Shown: positions 7,420-15,939, counted from the first letter of the stretch. The stretch: 64,000 nt of DNA from Streptococcus mitis subsp. hohhotensis (GCF_020089495.2 NZ_JAIRCA020000006.1:46993-110992); one strand, 5' to 3'. Translations and numbers: made by a program. Notes: generated by a model from the sequence alone, not told the origin.

Positions 7420-8496
7420 ATGTATAGACATACTATAGAATTTTTAAAACGTGCAACAATTGATACAGTACCTGAGAAGATTAAAAATTTTAAAGCTGAA
7501 CAGTTAGAGAAAGGGAAAAAATATTATTGGTATATGTTTTTACATGATGAAAGATTTGGCGAATTAAGTAATAGTGGTGCTTACTATAGCGGAAACAAGG
7601 ACACGGCTAAAGAAAAAATGAGTCGATTAATGAAAGATAGTCGAACTCATTTGTCTGAATATGTTTTAGAGTTGCTTGCTAAGAATATGAATTTAACTGT
7701 TTCAGAATTGCTTTGGGGGCATGAAGAAAACTGGAAGAAATTGCTTCCAAGTCTTTTCTATTTAATAGTTTTTGAATCTATTAGCTCATCTGATTTTAAA
7801 ACAATTAGAGAGCAACAATTGAAATCGAATATGCTTGAAGCTTTGAAAGAGTCTGTCTTGTTTTCAAGTGAATTAGCTAAAAAAGAAATCGAAGCAGACC
7901 TATCTGATGGTATTGTTGCATTTGATATTTTTGATAAGAATTTATTTAAAGTTATTTCAAGACTTTATCAAAATGAAGTAGAAGAAAAATTTTACAGACT
8001 ATTTAAAGAATTCTTTATTGAAAAAAAATATTATTTGAAAAAATTAGATAATAGAATAATTGATTTTGCGGAACGAGTGTATGAAGATGTTATTTTTGAT
8101 AACAAAAAAACAGAAGATTCGCTAGGGCTTCAGGTTTATCAGACTTCAAATTTATTTTTGAATGCTGATTATAGAGAATATAGAACAAGTATTATACAAA
8201 AGAAATCCTTGAATGAAGTAGTACTAGAAAAGGGGCAAATCTTAGAACATTATTTGGATGAAGAACAAAGAATGATAGTTGAACAAGTTTCAAAATTTGT
8301 TAATGGTTTAGATAAGATTCAAAGAAAACAAGATGAACGCTCAGGATATCGAAAGAACAACAAAAATTTATTCAAATATGGATTTGATTTTGTAAAATTT
8401 GATGAAGAATATTTTAGAGAATCAGAAGAGAAAGTAGAAGAAACTAGGATATCTACTGAACAAATGACCGCAGATTTGAAAAAATTAGATATGTAA
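7420..8496 (+). CDS. Hypothetical 358-aa protein of element 2
   Basis: Not recognised with confidence. Residues about 65-100 (KEKMSRLMKDSRTHLSEYV, then LLAKNMNLTVSELLWG) resemble the second half of an XRE/Cro helix-turn-helix domain, so it may be an atypical DNA-binding regulator with a long helical C-terminal domain (about 105-355). It has no signal peptide or membrane span. It is transcribed divergently from rep across a 74-bp gap holding the oriT-like hairpin and G4 motif, with a G-rich ribosome site. A terminator at 8501-8527 ends it as a single gene. A control function for replication or excision, or a defence function, are both possible; neither is shown. Confidence 0.6.
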   Translation: MYRHTIEFLKRATIDTVPEKIKNFKAEQLEKGKKYYWYMFLHDERFGELSNSGAYYSGNKDTAKEKMSRLMKDSRTHLSEYVLELLAKNMNLTVSELLWGHEENWKKLLPSLFYLIVFESISSSDFKTIREQQLKSNMLEALKESVLFSSELAKKEIEADLSDGIVAFDIFDKNLFKVISRLYQNEVEEKFYRLFKEFFIEKKYYLKKLDNRIIDFAERVYEDVIFDNKKTEDSLGLQVYQTSNLFLNADYREYRTSIIQKKSLNEVVLEKGQILEHYLDEEQRMIVEQVSKFVNGLDKIQRKQDERSGYRKNNKNLFKYGFDFVKFDEEYFRESEEKVEETRISTEQMTADLKKLDM

Positions 8497-8500
8497 AAAA

Positions 8501-8527
8501 ACAACCGCTGAAATTTTTAGCGGTTGT
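8501..8527. terminator. Terminator between the 358-aa gene and the repressor
   Basis: Perfect 9-bp arms (8501-8509 and 8519-8527, ACAACCGCT) with a 9-base loop, preceded by an A run and lying between convergent genes, so it could work both ways. Confidence 0.75.
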
Positions 8528-8568
8528 TTATGTTGTTCAATAGAGTTGTTTTGTTATTAATTAAAAAA

Positions 8569-8898
8569 TTATTTAACTTGATTTAGAATTATATGGAATG
8601 CAGAAAGTATTTCTTTTTGTTTACTATCAGGTAAACTTTTTATATTCGTAATTAATTCAACAATTTCAGGATTTTCATCTTTTTTTGTAATATCAAAGAA
8701 AGATGAAATATCACATTCAAGAGCCTTCATAACTTTTTCAAGGGTATTAATTGTTATATTTGTTTCGAGATGTTCAAGTTTATATACATAATTTGTTCCA
8801 AGGTCAGCTCTTTCTTCAATTTGTTCTTGTGTAAGTCCTTTTTTCAACCTTAAAAGGCGAATTCGTTTTCCTATATATTTTCTTAATGATTGTTTCAT
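8569..8898 (-). CDS. XRE-family transcription repressor of element 2
   Basis: A 109-aa Cro/C1-type regulator. The helix-turn-helix covers about residues 8-65 (RLKKGLTQEQIEERADLGTNYVYKLE, then TLEKVMKALECDISSFF), followed by a short helical tail. The start at 8898 has AGAGG upstream. It is divergent from the surface-protein gene at 9051, and the 152-bp gap contains a 16-bp inverted repeat (8916-8931) that is a natural operator. It probably controls itself and possibly the surface-protein gene or the excision genes. Confidence 0.85.
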   Translation of the reverse strand: MKQSLRKYIGKRIRLLRLKKGLTQEQIEERADLGTNYVYKLEHLETNITINTLEKVMKALECDISSFFDITKKDENPEIVELITNIKSLPDSKQKEILSAFHIILNQVK

Positions 8899-8915
8899 GC
8901 AATACCTCTTAAACT

Positions 8916-8931
8916 AAATACTACAGTATTT
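8916..8931. promoter_or_regulatory. Candidate repressor operator
   Basis: Inverted repeat AAATACT-AC-AGTATTT, 18 bp upstream of the XRE repressor start. Its position and dyad symmetry suit autoregulation by that repressor. Confidence 0.45.
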
Positions 8932-8989
8932 TTTCTACATATTTTAGTTCTTAAAAGATTGCTTATGACTTTAAAAGGTTGGTTAAATG

Positions 8990-8998
8990 TGCTATAAT
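8990..8998 (+). promoter_or_regulatory. Extended -10 promoter of the second SEC10/PgrA gene
   Basis: TGC-TATAAT (hexamer 8993-8998) with a weak -35 (TTTAAA at 8970-8975). The start codon follows at 9051 after GGAG. Confidence 0.65.
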
Positions 8999-9050
8999 TA
9001 AATAAAAAAACAACTATATAAAGTTGTTAATGTGAATTTTTGGAGATTTT

Positions 9051-11768
9051 ATGTCAAAAAATACTATTAAAACCCTCACAACATCAACAGCTATTGCGCT
9101 TGCATCAGTTGGTGGAACTGCATTTGCACAAGAAGCTCAAGCGACTCTAGTACATTCTAACACTGCTGTCAATGAACCTGCTCTTGTTGCTAAGTCACAA
9201 GTGAAACCAGTTGAAAAGACTGAAGTTCCTGCACCATCTAGCGTGAAACCTGCACTTGACGCTCAAAAAGATGTTGTTAAAAACGTTGAAACTAAAGTTG
9301 ATACAGCTAAAGCTGATATTAAAGCAAAAGAAACTACTGTTGCTTCAACTGAAAAAGAAGTTGCTACAACAACTCAAGCTGTCAAAGATGCTGAAGAAAC
9401 TACTGCTAAAGCAACACCTGAAAAAGTTGAACAAGTCAAAGAAGCTCAAGCTAAGAATGTTGAAGCTCAGACTGCTAACCAAAAAGCAACCGAAGCTACA
9501 AATGAACAAATCAAAGCTGAAAGCAAAGCTCTTGCAGAAGAACAATCAGACGTGGCAAGTGCTCAAGCTAATCTTGACCAAGCTAACAAAGATGTCCAAA
9601 CAGCTAAACAAGCCGTTGCAAGCGCACAATCTGCCCTTGACGGTACTGGACTTGCAAATGCTCAAAAAGATTTGACACAAGCTCAAACTGACGTCAAAGA
9701 CGCAACCAAAGCAGTCGAAGACGCAAAAACTGCAAAAGAAAACGCATCTAAAGCAGATGCGAACCGCGCCCAAGCTATCAAATCAGCTGAAACTGATATT
9801 AATACTAAAAATGATGCTGTCAAATTGGCTAAAGAAAAATTGGCTTCAGCTACAGAACATGCTGACTCAGTTGAAAGCAAATTGCAATCAGCTCAAGCTG
9901 AACTAAAATCAGCTCAAGATAAATTGGCAAATACTGGTGTTGATACTGTAAATGTTCAAAATAATACTTTCCATATTTCTGACAAACTTCGTAATAAAAT
10001 TGGTGCATCAACAAATGATATCACATTCAAAGAAGCTTATGACCTATGGAAAGTAAATCCAAATTCTGATACAGAACGTGTTCTAATCGGAATGGGAGTT
10101 AAAGTTATTGAACAATCTTCAACAAAAATCAGCGAAGCTGATAAAAACAAAATTGTTGAACTCGACAATTTGACTGATGAGCAACAAAAAGAAATCAGCT
10201 TATACGCTTCAAAAGTATTGACTGAAATCCATAAACAATTTGGATTGAACGAAGTCACTGTAACAGACTCTGACCTTCGTATCGCTCGTGAACAAGCTAG
10301 AAAATATGTTGAACGTGGAATTGCAGTAAACAAAGCTGGACACATCAACGGTGCTTACCATGGTGAAAACGTGTCACTTGCAAATGAAACAAAATCTATG
10401 ACCATGTACGAACTTAAACAAAAAGTATATGAAGCAATCATGGGACAAACATTTGCTGATGCACCATCTAAATGGGGACACTCACGTAACAACTTTGTTA
10501 ATAACACTGTCGGAATCGCAACAGCTAACGTAGACGGACGTTTACATATCATCTCAACTCTTGACTTAGCTGGCGGAAACGTTATTAAAGACCAAAACGA
10601 CACAGCATCTCTTGAAAAAGCTGTCGACACAGCTAAATCAAACCTTGCTCAAGCTGAAACTGCATCAGAAAATGCTAAACAAGCTTTAACAAAAGCTTCA
10701 AATGATTACGCAAGCGCACTCAGCTTGAAAACTGAAGCTGAAAAAGTCTTGGCTGACGCAATGGCTACACCACTTCAAGCCCAAGTTGCTGAAAACAACC
10801 TACGTTTGGCAGAAATTGCTCTTGAAAATGCTAAAGCTCGTGAAGCTAAAGCTACTGAAGCTGTTAACAACTTCTCAGCAAATCTAGCTGACAAGAAAGC
10901 TACTCTTGTAAAAGCTCAAGCAGAACTTGAAGGAGCTAAAGCTGTTCAAACAACTGCGTCACAAGCTCTTGCAGATGCTTCAGCTAAACTAAAAGCTCAA
11001 GAAGATAAAGTGAACACTTTGAACAAACAAAGTGCTAAACTTCTTAAAGAAAAAGACGAACTCGTCAAAGAAGCTACAAAATTGGCTGAACAATTGCAAG
11101 CATACTTGGACGCACCTGCTAAACTAGCAACTGCTCAAGATATGAAAGCAAAAGCTGAAGCTAAACTTGAAACAGCAAAAGCTGAACTCAAGACTGCACA
11201 GTCTACTCTTGAAAACTTGTTGTCTGCATACCGTACAGAACACGCTAAGTTGGTAGACTTGCAAACAGAATATGACGCACTCGTTGACCTTGCAGAAAAA
11301 GCTCAAGAAAACGTTGTTGCCAAATTGCCTGATGGAACAGTCATCGCTGTCCCTAAAGTTGCTCCAACTACTGAAGCACTTCCTGAGCTAAATCCTGAAG
11401 AACTTGCTAAAGAAGATGCAAAAGATAGCAACGTTAAAACACTTCCTGATGGAACAATCGTCGCTGTTCCTAAAGATGCACCAGTTGCTGAAGAACTTCC
11501 TGCTGTCAATATTGACGAATTGAAGAAAGCTCTTGCGACAGGAAAAGAAGTTACTGTCGATGCTCAAGGGAATGTTGTTGTGAAGGAAAAACGTGAAACA
11601 TACTCAGCGCCTGCTGTTAAATCAGTAGAAAACGAAAAAATGAGTTACTCACGAGTAGAAAAAGCAAAAACTTTACCAAATACAGGAGAAACTTCAAGTG
11701 TTGCGATGTTGGTAATGGGTGCCATTCTTGGAACATTTGGACTTGTAACAGTACGTAGAAAAAATTAG
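9051..11768 (+). CDS. LPXTG cell-wall-anchored SEC10/PgrA-type surface protein (element 2)
   Basis: A 905-aa secreted protein with signal peptide 1-26 (ending TAFA). A coiled coil rich in AQAxLxxA heptads covers about 50-300. A SEC10/PgrA-type globular domain at about 305-510 has NKAGHINGAYHGENVSL and WGHSRNNFVNNTVGIA. A second coiled coil covers about 515-740, then two LPDGT-VAVPK-AP repeats (about 760-825) and LPNTGE near residue 873 with hydrophobic span and RRKN tail. It is built like the surface protein of element 1 (coil, globular, coil, PKVAP stalk, anchor), but the globular sequences differ greatly. Surface exclusion of incoming elements is the known role of the plasmid relatives; here it is inferred. 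Confidence 0.85.
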   Translation: MSKNTIKTLTTSTAIALASVGGTAFAQEAQATLVHSNTAVNEPALVAKSQVKPVEKTEVPAPSSVKPALDAQKDVVKNVETKVDTAKADIKAKETTVASTEKEVATTTQAVKDAEETTAKATPEKVEQVKEAQAKNVEAQTANQKATEATNEQIKAESKALAEEQSDVASAQANLDQANKDVQTAKQAVASAQSALDGTGLANAQKDLTQAQTDVKDATKAVEDAKTAKENASKADANRAQAIKSAETDINTKNDAVKLAKEKLASATEHADSVESKLQSAQAELKSAQDKLANTGVDTVNVQNNTFHISDKLRNKIGASTNDITFKEAYDLWKVNPNSDTERVLIGMGVKVIEQSSTKISEADKNKIVELDNLTDEQQKEISLYASKVLTEIHKQFGLNEVTVTDSDLRIAREQARKYVERGIAVNKAGHINGAYHGENVSLANETKSMTMYELKQKVYEAIMGQTFADAPSKWGHSRNNFVNNTVGIATANVDGRLHIISTLDLAGGNVIKDQNDTASLEKAVDTAKSNLAQAETASENAKQALTKASNDYASALSLKTEAEKVLADAMATPLQAQVAENNLRLAEIALENAKAREAKATEAVNNFSANLADKKATLVKAQAELEGAKAVQTTASQALADASAKLKAQEDKVNTLNKQSAKLLKEKDELVKEATKLAEQLQAYLDAPAKLATAQDMKAKAEAKLETAKAELKTAQSTLENLLSAYRTEHAKLVDLQTEYDALVDLAEKAQENVVAKLPDGTVIAVPKVAPTTEALPELNPEELAKEDAKDSNVKTLPDGTIVAVPKDAPVAEELPAVNIDELKKALATGKEVTVDAQGNVVVKEKRETYSAPAVKSVENEKMSYSRVEKAKTLPNTGETSSVAMLVMGAILGTFGLVTVRRKN

Positions 11769-11774
11769 AATAAT

Positions 11775-11809
11775 AAAAAATCTTCTTATTATAAATAGGA
11801 AGATTTTTT
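11775..11809 (+). terminator. Terminator after the second surface-protein gene
   Basis: AAAAAATCTTC and GAAGATTTTTT arms around a 13-base loop, starting 7 bp past the stop codon. Confidence 0.8.
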
Positions 11810-11811
11810 GG

Positions 11812-11862
11812 ATTCACAAAACTAGTTGAAAAGACTGCGCTATTTAAACTAGTTTTGTGAAT
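11812..11862. repeat. 16-bp perfect inverted repeat
   Basis: Arms 11812-11827 and 11847-11862 are perfect 16-bp complements around a 19-base loop. No T run follows, so it is not a standard terminator. A second terminator-like hairpin lies at 11941-11974. Apart from these, the gap between the surface-protein stop and rpmG (11769-12127) holds only the arm repeats and attachment end; I see no supported gene. Confidence 0.8.
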
Positions 11863-11940
11863 GAATATATTTTAGATTGTATCGATGTCTTGGTATATCT
11901 GATACAAATAGTGTAGAGGTATTATTTGAAATATATACAG

Positions 11941-11974
11941 AAAAGGAACCCCATCTTATAATGGAGTTCCTTTT
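11941..11974. terminator. Terminator-like hairpin near the right end of element 2
   Basis: AAAAGGAAC-CCAT and ATGG-GTTCCTTTT arms with one mismatch and a 6-base loop, followed by a T-rich stretch. Confidence 0.6.
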
Positions 11975-12013
11975 GCTTTTAATTGTCCGAATCAGTATTC
12001 TTATTTCAAAAAA

Positions 12014-12032
12014 GGTAGTGAAAAAGGTAGTG
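12014..12032 (+). repeat. Paired GGTAGTG repeats, right arm sites of element 2
   Basis: GGTAGTG at 12014-12020 and 12026-12032, 12 bp apart, matching the left pair at 4563-4581 in sequence, spacing and orientation. Confidence 0.6.
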
Positions 12033-12144
12033 ATTCGGTTGATTTTTATTGCAATGTAGTGAAATTTAAACTTTCAAGAATCGCTTAAAATCAAGGGCTC
12101 TCACATCTATTGACGTGTAGTGAATCCCTATTTCACCTCTGTAA
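12033..12144. other. Right attachment end of element 2, overlapping the rpmG 3' end
   Basis: Homologous over about 112 bp to 4389-4500. The last 17 bp (12128-12144) are also the end of the rpmG coding sequence, so insertion left rpmG intact. Streptococcal integrative elements are known to use the rpmG 3' end. Confidence 0.75.
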
Positions 12145-12277
12145 ACACAACGTGTTTGCGAAGTTTTGGTGAGTATTTCTTCAATTGAAGACGGTCTGGA
12201 GTGTTACGTTTGTTTTTAGAAGTAAGGTACAAGCGTTCACCAGATTCTTTGTGTTCAAGTGTAATATTTACGCGCAT
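12128..12277 (-). CDS. rpmG: 50S ribosomal protein L33
   Basis: A 49-aa protein starting [20 protein letters not shown] and ending KHVVFTEVK. It has none of the zinc-binding cysteines, so it is the cysteine-free form of L33. It lies 15 bp behind rpmF and is cotranscribed with it. Its stop-codon region is the attachment site for the neighbouring elements. Confidence 0.95.
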
Positions 12278-12292
12278 GGTATCTCCCTTCTA

Positions 12293-12475
12293 TTATTCAG
12301 CTGATGCAGCCTTAGCGATTTTACGTCCTTTGTAGTATCCTTTAAGTGATACACGGTGAGAACGTGAGTAATCTCCAGTAGTTTCGTCAAAGTTTACAGA
12401 TGGAGCTGTTACTTTGTAGTGTGTACGACGTTTGTTTTTCTTCGCTTTTGAAGTGCGACGTGCAGGTACTGCCAT
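12293..12475 (-). CDS. rpmF: 50S ribosomal protein L32
   Basis: A 60-aa basic protein with the typical start [20 protein letters not shown] and a C-terminal region lacking the zinc cysteine pairs, i.e. the cysteine-free form. The start has AGGAG upstream. First gene of the rpmF-rpmG pair; the promoter is at 12537-12565. Confidence 0.96.
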
Positions 12476-12536
12476 TTTGATTTCTCCTTTAGGTATTTAT
12501 ATTCGATTCAATCTACTGATTTTCATCAACCATACT

Positions 12537-12565
12537 AGGATAACACATTTTTTTTGTAAAGTAAA
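12537..12565 (-). promoter_or_regulatory. rpmF-rpmG promoter
   Basis: On the minus strand: TTTACT (12560-12565), 17-bp spacer, TATCCT (12537-12542) preceded by TGT (extended -10). Confidence 0.6.
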
Positions 12566-12669
12566 GTTACTTGACAAAAAAAGATGAAAAAATTAGAAGC
12601 TCATCAACCAAATTAATCGAAATTTTCTGAAAATTCAAGAATTTTCTTCTGTTCATTGCCTTTAAAATG

Positions 12670-12678
12670 TGCTATAAT
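12670..12678 (+). promoter_or_regulatory. ilvD extended -10 promoter
   Basis: TGC-TATAAT with the hexamer at 12673-12678, 27 bp before the start codon. No clear -35. No leader attenuator is seen. Confidence 0.65.
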
Positions 12679-12705
12679 AGTAAAAACTGAAATGGGAGGG
12701 AACAA

Positions 12706-14409
12706 ATGATTGAATTAGATAAACGTCACCGCAGTAGCATTTATGACAGCATGGTTAAATCACCAAACCGTGCCATGCTTCGTGCGACTGGTATGACAGA
12801 TAAAGACTTTGAAACACCGATTGTAGGAGTGATTTCGACTTGGGCGGAAAATACACCATGTAACATCCACTTGCATGATTTTGGGAAATTAGCGAAAGAA
12901 GGTGTCAAATCTGCAGGTGCTTGGCCTGTACAGTTTGGAACCATTACCGTAGCGGACGGGATTGCCATGGGAACGCCTGGTATGCGTTTCTCTTTGACAT
13001 CTCGTGATATCATTGCGGACTCTATCGAAGCTGCTATGGGGGGTCACAACGTCGATGCCTTTGTCGCTATCGGTGGCTGTGATAAGAACATGCCGGGTTC
13101 TATGATTGCCATTGCAAATATGGATATTCCAGCCATTTTCGCCTATGGTGGTACTATTGCACCGGGAAATCTTGATGGTAAAGACATCGACTTGGTTTCT
13201 GTCTTTGAAGGTATCGGAAAATGGAACCACGGTGATATGACGGCTGAGGACGTGAAACGTCTTGAATGTAATGCCTGCCCTGGCCCTGGTGGCTGTGGTG
13301 GTATGTACACAGCTAATACCATGGCGACTGCTATCGAAGTTCTAGGGATGAGTTTGCCAGGATCTTCATCTCACCCAGCTGAATCAGCTGACAAGAAAGA
13401 AGATATCGAAGCAGCAGGACGTGCTGTTGTCAAGATGCTGGAGCTTGGTCTTAAACCATCTGATATCTTGACTCGTGAAGCCTTTGAAGATGCCATCACT
13501 GTAACCATGGCTCTCGGTGGTTCTACCAATGCCACTCTTCACTTGCTTGCCATTGCCCATGCGGCCAATGTTGACTTGTCACTTGAGGACTTCAATACAA
13601 TCCAAGAACGCGTTCCTCACTTGGCCGACTTGAAACCTTCTGGTCAGTATGTCTTCCAAGACCTCTACGAAGTTGGTGGTGTACCTGCGGTTATGAAATA
13701 TCTCTTGGCAAATGGCTTCCTTCATGGCGACCGCATCACATGTACTGGTAAGACAGTTGCTGAGAACTTGGCTGACTTTGCAGACCTCACTCCAGGTCAA
13801 AAAGTCATCATGCCACTTGAAAATCCTAAACGTGCAGACGGTCCGCTTATCATCTTGAACGGGAACCTTGCCCCTGATGGTGCGGTTGCCAAAGTATCAG
13901 GTGTTAAAGTGCGTCGTCACGTTGGACCAGCTAAGGTCTTTGACTCAGAAGAAGATGCGATTCAGGCCGTTCTGACAGATGAAATCGTTGATGGTGATGT
14001 TGTCGTTGTTCGTTTCGTTGGGCCTAAGGGTGGTCCTGGTATGCCTGAGATGCTGTCACTTTCATCAATGATCGTTGGTAAAGGTCAAGGAGACAAGGTT
14101 GCCCTCTTGACAGATGGTCGTTTCTCTGGTGGTACTTATGGTCTGGTTGTCGGACATATTGCTCCTGAAGCTCAGGATGGTGGACCTATTGCCTACCTCC
14201 GTACAGGTGATATCGTTACGGTTGACCAAGATACTAAAGAAATTTCTATGGCCGTATCGGAAGAAGAACTTGAAAAACGTAAGGCAGAAACAACCTTGCC
14301 ACCACTTTACAGCCGTGGTGTCCTCGGTAAATATGCCCATATCGTATCATCTGCTTCACGCGGAGCCGTGACAGACTTCTGGAATATGGACAAGTCAGGT
14401 AAAAAATAA
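12706..14409 (+). CDS. ilvD: Dihydroxy-acid dehydratase
   Basis: A 567-aa IlvD/Edd-family iron-sulfur enzyme that dehydrates 2,3-dihydroxy-3-methylvalerate or -isovalerate, the third common step of isoleucine and valine synthesis. Visible blocks: [13 protein letters not shown] (about 122-134), [19 protein letters not shown] (about 188-206) with the cluster cysteines, [10 protein letters not shown], and the C-terminal [11 protein letters not shown]. Full family length. The start has GGGAGGG upstream. It is a single gene, followed by a BOX element and a terminator shared with the convergent DUF59 gene. Confidence 0.97.
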   Translation: MIELDKRHRSSIYDSMVKSPNRAMLRATGMTDKDFETPIVGVISTWAENTPCNIHLHDFGKLAKEGVKSAGAWPVQFGTITVADGIAMGTPGMRFSLTSRDIIADSIEAAMGGHNVDAFVAIGGCDKNMPGSMIAIANMDIPAIFAYGGTIAPGNLDGKDIDLVSVFEGIGKWNHGDMTAEDVKRLECNACPGPGGCGGMYTANTMATAIEVLGMSLPGSSSHPAESADKKEDIEAAGRAVVKMLELGLKPSDILTREAFEDAITVTMALGGSTNATLHLLAIAHAANVDLSLEDFNTIQERVPHLADLKPSGQYVFQDLYEVGGVPAVMKYLLANGFLHGDRITCTGKTVAENLADFADLTPGQKVIMPLENPKRADGPLIILNGNLAPDGAVAKVSGVKVRRHVGPAKVFDSEEDAIQAVLTDEIVDGDVVVVRFVGPKGGPGMPEMLSLSSMIVGKGQGDKVALLTDGRFSGGTYGLVVGHIAPEAQDGGPIAYLRTGDIVTVDQDTKEISMAVSEEELEKRKAETTLPPLYSRGVLGKYAHIVSSASRGAVTDFWNMDKSGKK

Positions 14410-14413
14410 ACTC

Positions 14414-14564
14414 ATACTCTTCGAAAATCTCTTCAAACCACGTCAACGTCGCCTTGCCGTAGGTATGGTTACTGACTTCGTCAGTTCTATCTACAACCTC
14501 AAAACATTGTTTTGAGCAACCTGCGGCTAGTTTCCTAGTTTGCTCTTTAATTTTCATTGAGTAT
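14414..14564 (+). repeat. BOX element (A-B-C)
   Basis: About 151 bp. It starts ATACTCTTCGAAAATCTCTT (boxA, including the segment complementary to the BOX-PCR primer core), has a middle boxB part with a GACTTCGTC hairpin, and ends TTTTCATTGAGTAT (boxC). It lies 4 bp after ilvD. Confidence 0.93.
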
Positions 14565-14565
14565 C

Positions 14566-14598
14566 AAAAAGCAAGCCAACTTCGGCTTGCTTTTTTTC
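14566..14598. terminator. Bidirectional terminator between ilvD and the DUF59 gene
   Basis: AAAAAGCAAGCC / GGCTTGCTTTTT arms around a 6-base loop, with A and T tracts on each side. Confidence 0.85.
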
Positions 14599-14621
14599 AT
14601 CTTCAAAAGTGATTTGCCTGC

Positions 14622-14963
14622 TTAACGAGGTGGCAGTCCAAGGGCAATGCGGCCGTAGCGACTGATTCGTGTAATCTTCCAGGCAGGCGACCAGGTAACT
14701 TCAACCTTGACATCTTCGATACCCTCGATTTGTTTGAGACCTGCCACGATTTCGATAGGCAGGCTTTCGGCGCAATCGCAGGCAGTATCGGTGAAGGTCA
14801 TGACAATCTTGCAGAGACCTGTCTCATCCAGATTGATTTCATAAATCAGTCCTAGATTGTAAACATCCAATTCCACATCTGTATCAAAAACCTTCTCTAG
14901 TTTTTCGATAATTTGGTCTTGTAAGGCCAAAGCACGGTCATTGATTTTGATATCCTCTCTCAT
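14622..14963 (-). CDS. Metal-sulfur cluster assembly factor (SufT/MIP18, DUF59)
   Basis: A 113-aa member of the DUF59 family, which helps mature iron-sulfur proteins. Visible are the DVELDVYNLGLIYEI block and a cysteine loop TDTACDCAE in place of the usual TxxGC motif, then VEVTWSPAW near residue 95. Start chosen with GGAGG 7 bases upstream. It stands alone, convergent with ilvD, whose product carries an iron-sulfur cluster, so a functional link is plausible. Confidence 0.85.
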   Translation of the reverse strand: MREDIKINDRALALQDQIIEKLEKVFDTDVELDVYNLGLIYEINLDETGLCKIVMTFTDTACDCAESLPIEIVAGLKQIEGIEDVKVEVTWSPAWKITRISRYGRIALGLPPR

Positions 14964-15087
14964 TACAGTCCCTCCACGTGATAAATATCCTCTATTTTCT
15001 CATAATTCTGACAATTTGGCAAGTTTTTGATGAATTTTCTGAAAAAATATGATAATATAAAGAAAACTCTGAATCAAGGAGAAGCCT

Positions 15088-15939
15088 ATGGAGCAGATTG
15101 GAAAAGTCTTTAGACAATTACGAGAGTCAAGAAATATCTCGCTGAGACAAGCAACTGGGGGACAATTTTCGCCGTCTATGTTATCTCGCTTTGAAACAGG
15201 TCAGAGTGAGCTTTCGGTGGAAAAGTTTCTATTTGCCCTAGAAAATATATCTGCCAGTGTGGAGGAAATCCTCTTTCTGGCGAGAGGGTTTCAGTATGAT
15301 ACAGATTCTGAGTTGAGAAAAGAAATCATAGATGTCTTGGATCCAAAGAATATAGCTCCACTTGAGGACTTGTATCGCAGGGAGTATCAAAAGCATGCCC
15401 ATTCTCACAACAAACAGAAACATATTCTAAATGCCATTATTATCAAGTCTTATATGAAGGGCATGGATGATACGGTAGAGTTAACGGCAGAGGAAGGGAA
15501 AGTCCTTCATGATTATTTGTTTTCTACCGAGATCTGGGGAATCTATGAACTCAATTTATTTTCAGTCAGTTCTCCCTTTTTATCTGTTTCTCTTTTTACT
15601 AGATATGTACGAGAAATGGTACGTAAATCTGATTTCCTAATGGAAATGTCTGGCAATCGAAACCTTTTTCACACTATACTATTGAATGGCTTTTTAGCCA
15701 GCATTGAGTGTGAAGAATTTACTAATGCCTATTATTTTAAACGTGTTATCGAAGAGCATTTCTACAATGAAAATGAAACCTATTTCCGAATTGTCTATTT
15801 GTGGGCGGAAGGTCTCCTTGATAGCAAGCAAGGCAGAGTCAAGGAAGGCCAGAAAAAAATGGAAAATGCTGTCCGTATTTTTGAGATGCTTGGCTGTAAT
15901 AAATCTGCCGAATACTATAGAAAAACGACCGATTGTTGA
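15088..15939 (+). CDS. Rgg/GadR/MutR-family transcription regulator
   Basis: A 283-aa regulator with an N-terminal XRE helix-turn-helix (about 6-62: FRQLRESRNISLRQATGGQFSPSMLSRFETG) and a helical-repeat C-terminal domain (about 70-283) that in the family binds short peptides or senses stress. Start after AAGGAG. It is followed in the same direction by an MFS transporter gene, a likely target. I looked for a short hydrophobic signal-peptide ORF on both sides and did not find a convincing one, so this may be a stand-alone Rgg. Confidence 0.88.
   Translation: MEQIGKVFRQLRESRNISLRQATGGQFSPSMLSRFETGQSELSVEKFLFALENISASVEEILFLARGFQYDTDSELRKEIIDVLDPKNIAPLEDLYRREYQKHAHSHNKQKHILNAIIIKSYMKGMDDTVELTAEEGKVLHDYLFSTEIWGIYELNLFSVSSPFLSVSLFTRYVREMVRKSDFLMEMSGNRNLFHTILLNGFLASIECEEFTNAYYFKRVIEEHFYNENETYFRIVYLWAEGLLDSKQGRVKEGQKKMENAVRIFEMLGCNKSAEYYRKTTDC

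Noticed and set aside
9256..9675. Long Lys/Leu-rich ORF inside the second surface-protein gene
   Set aside because: It is the +1 frame of an Ala/Lys/Gln coiled-coil region, has no ribosome site and a low-complexity composition.
11877..12059. 60-aa ORF between the surface-protein gene and the attachment end
   Set aside because: It runs through a terminator hairpin and the arm repeats and has no ribosome site.
4588..12144. Prophage or prophage remnant
   Set aside because: No capsid, tail, terminase or lysis genes; integrase, Rep_trans and LPXTG cargo fit a mobilizable element better.
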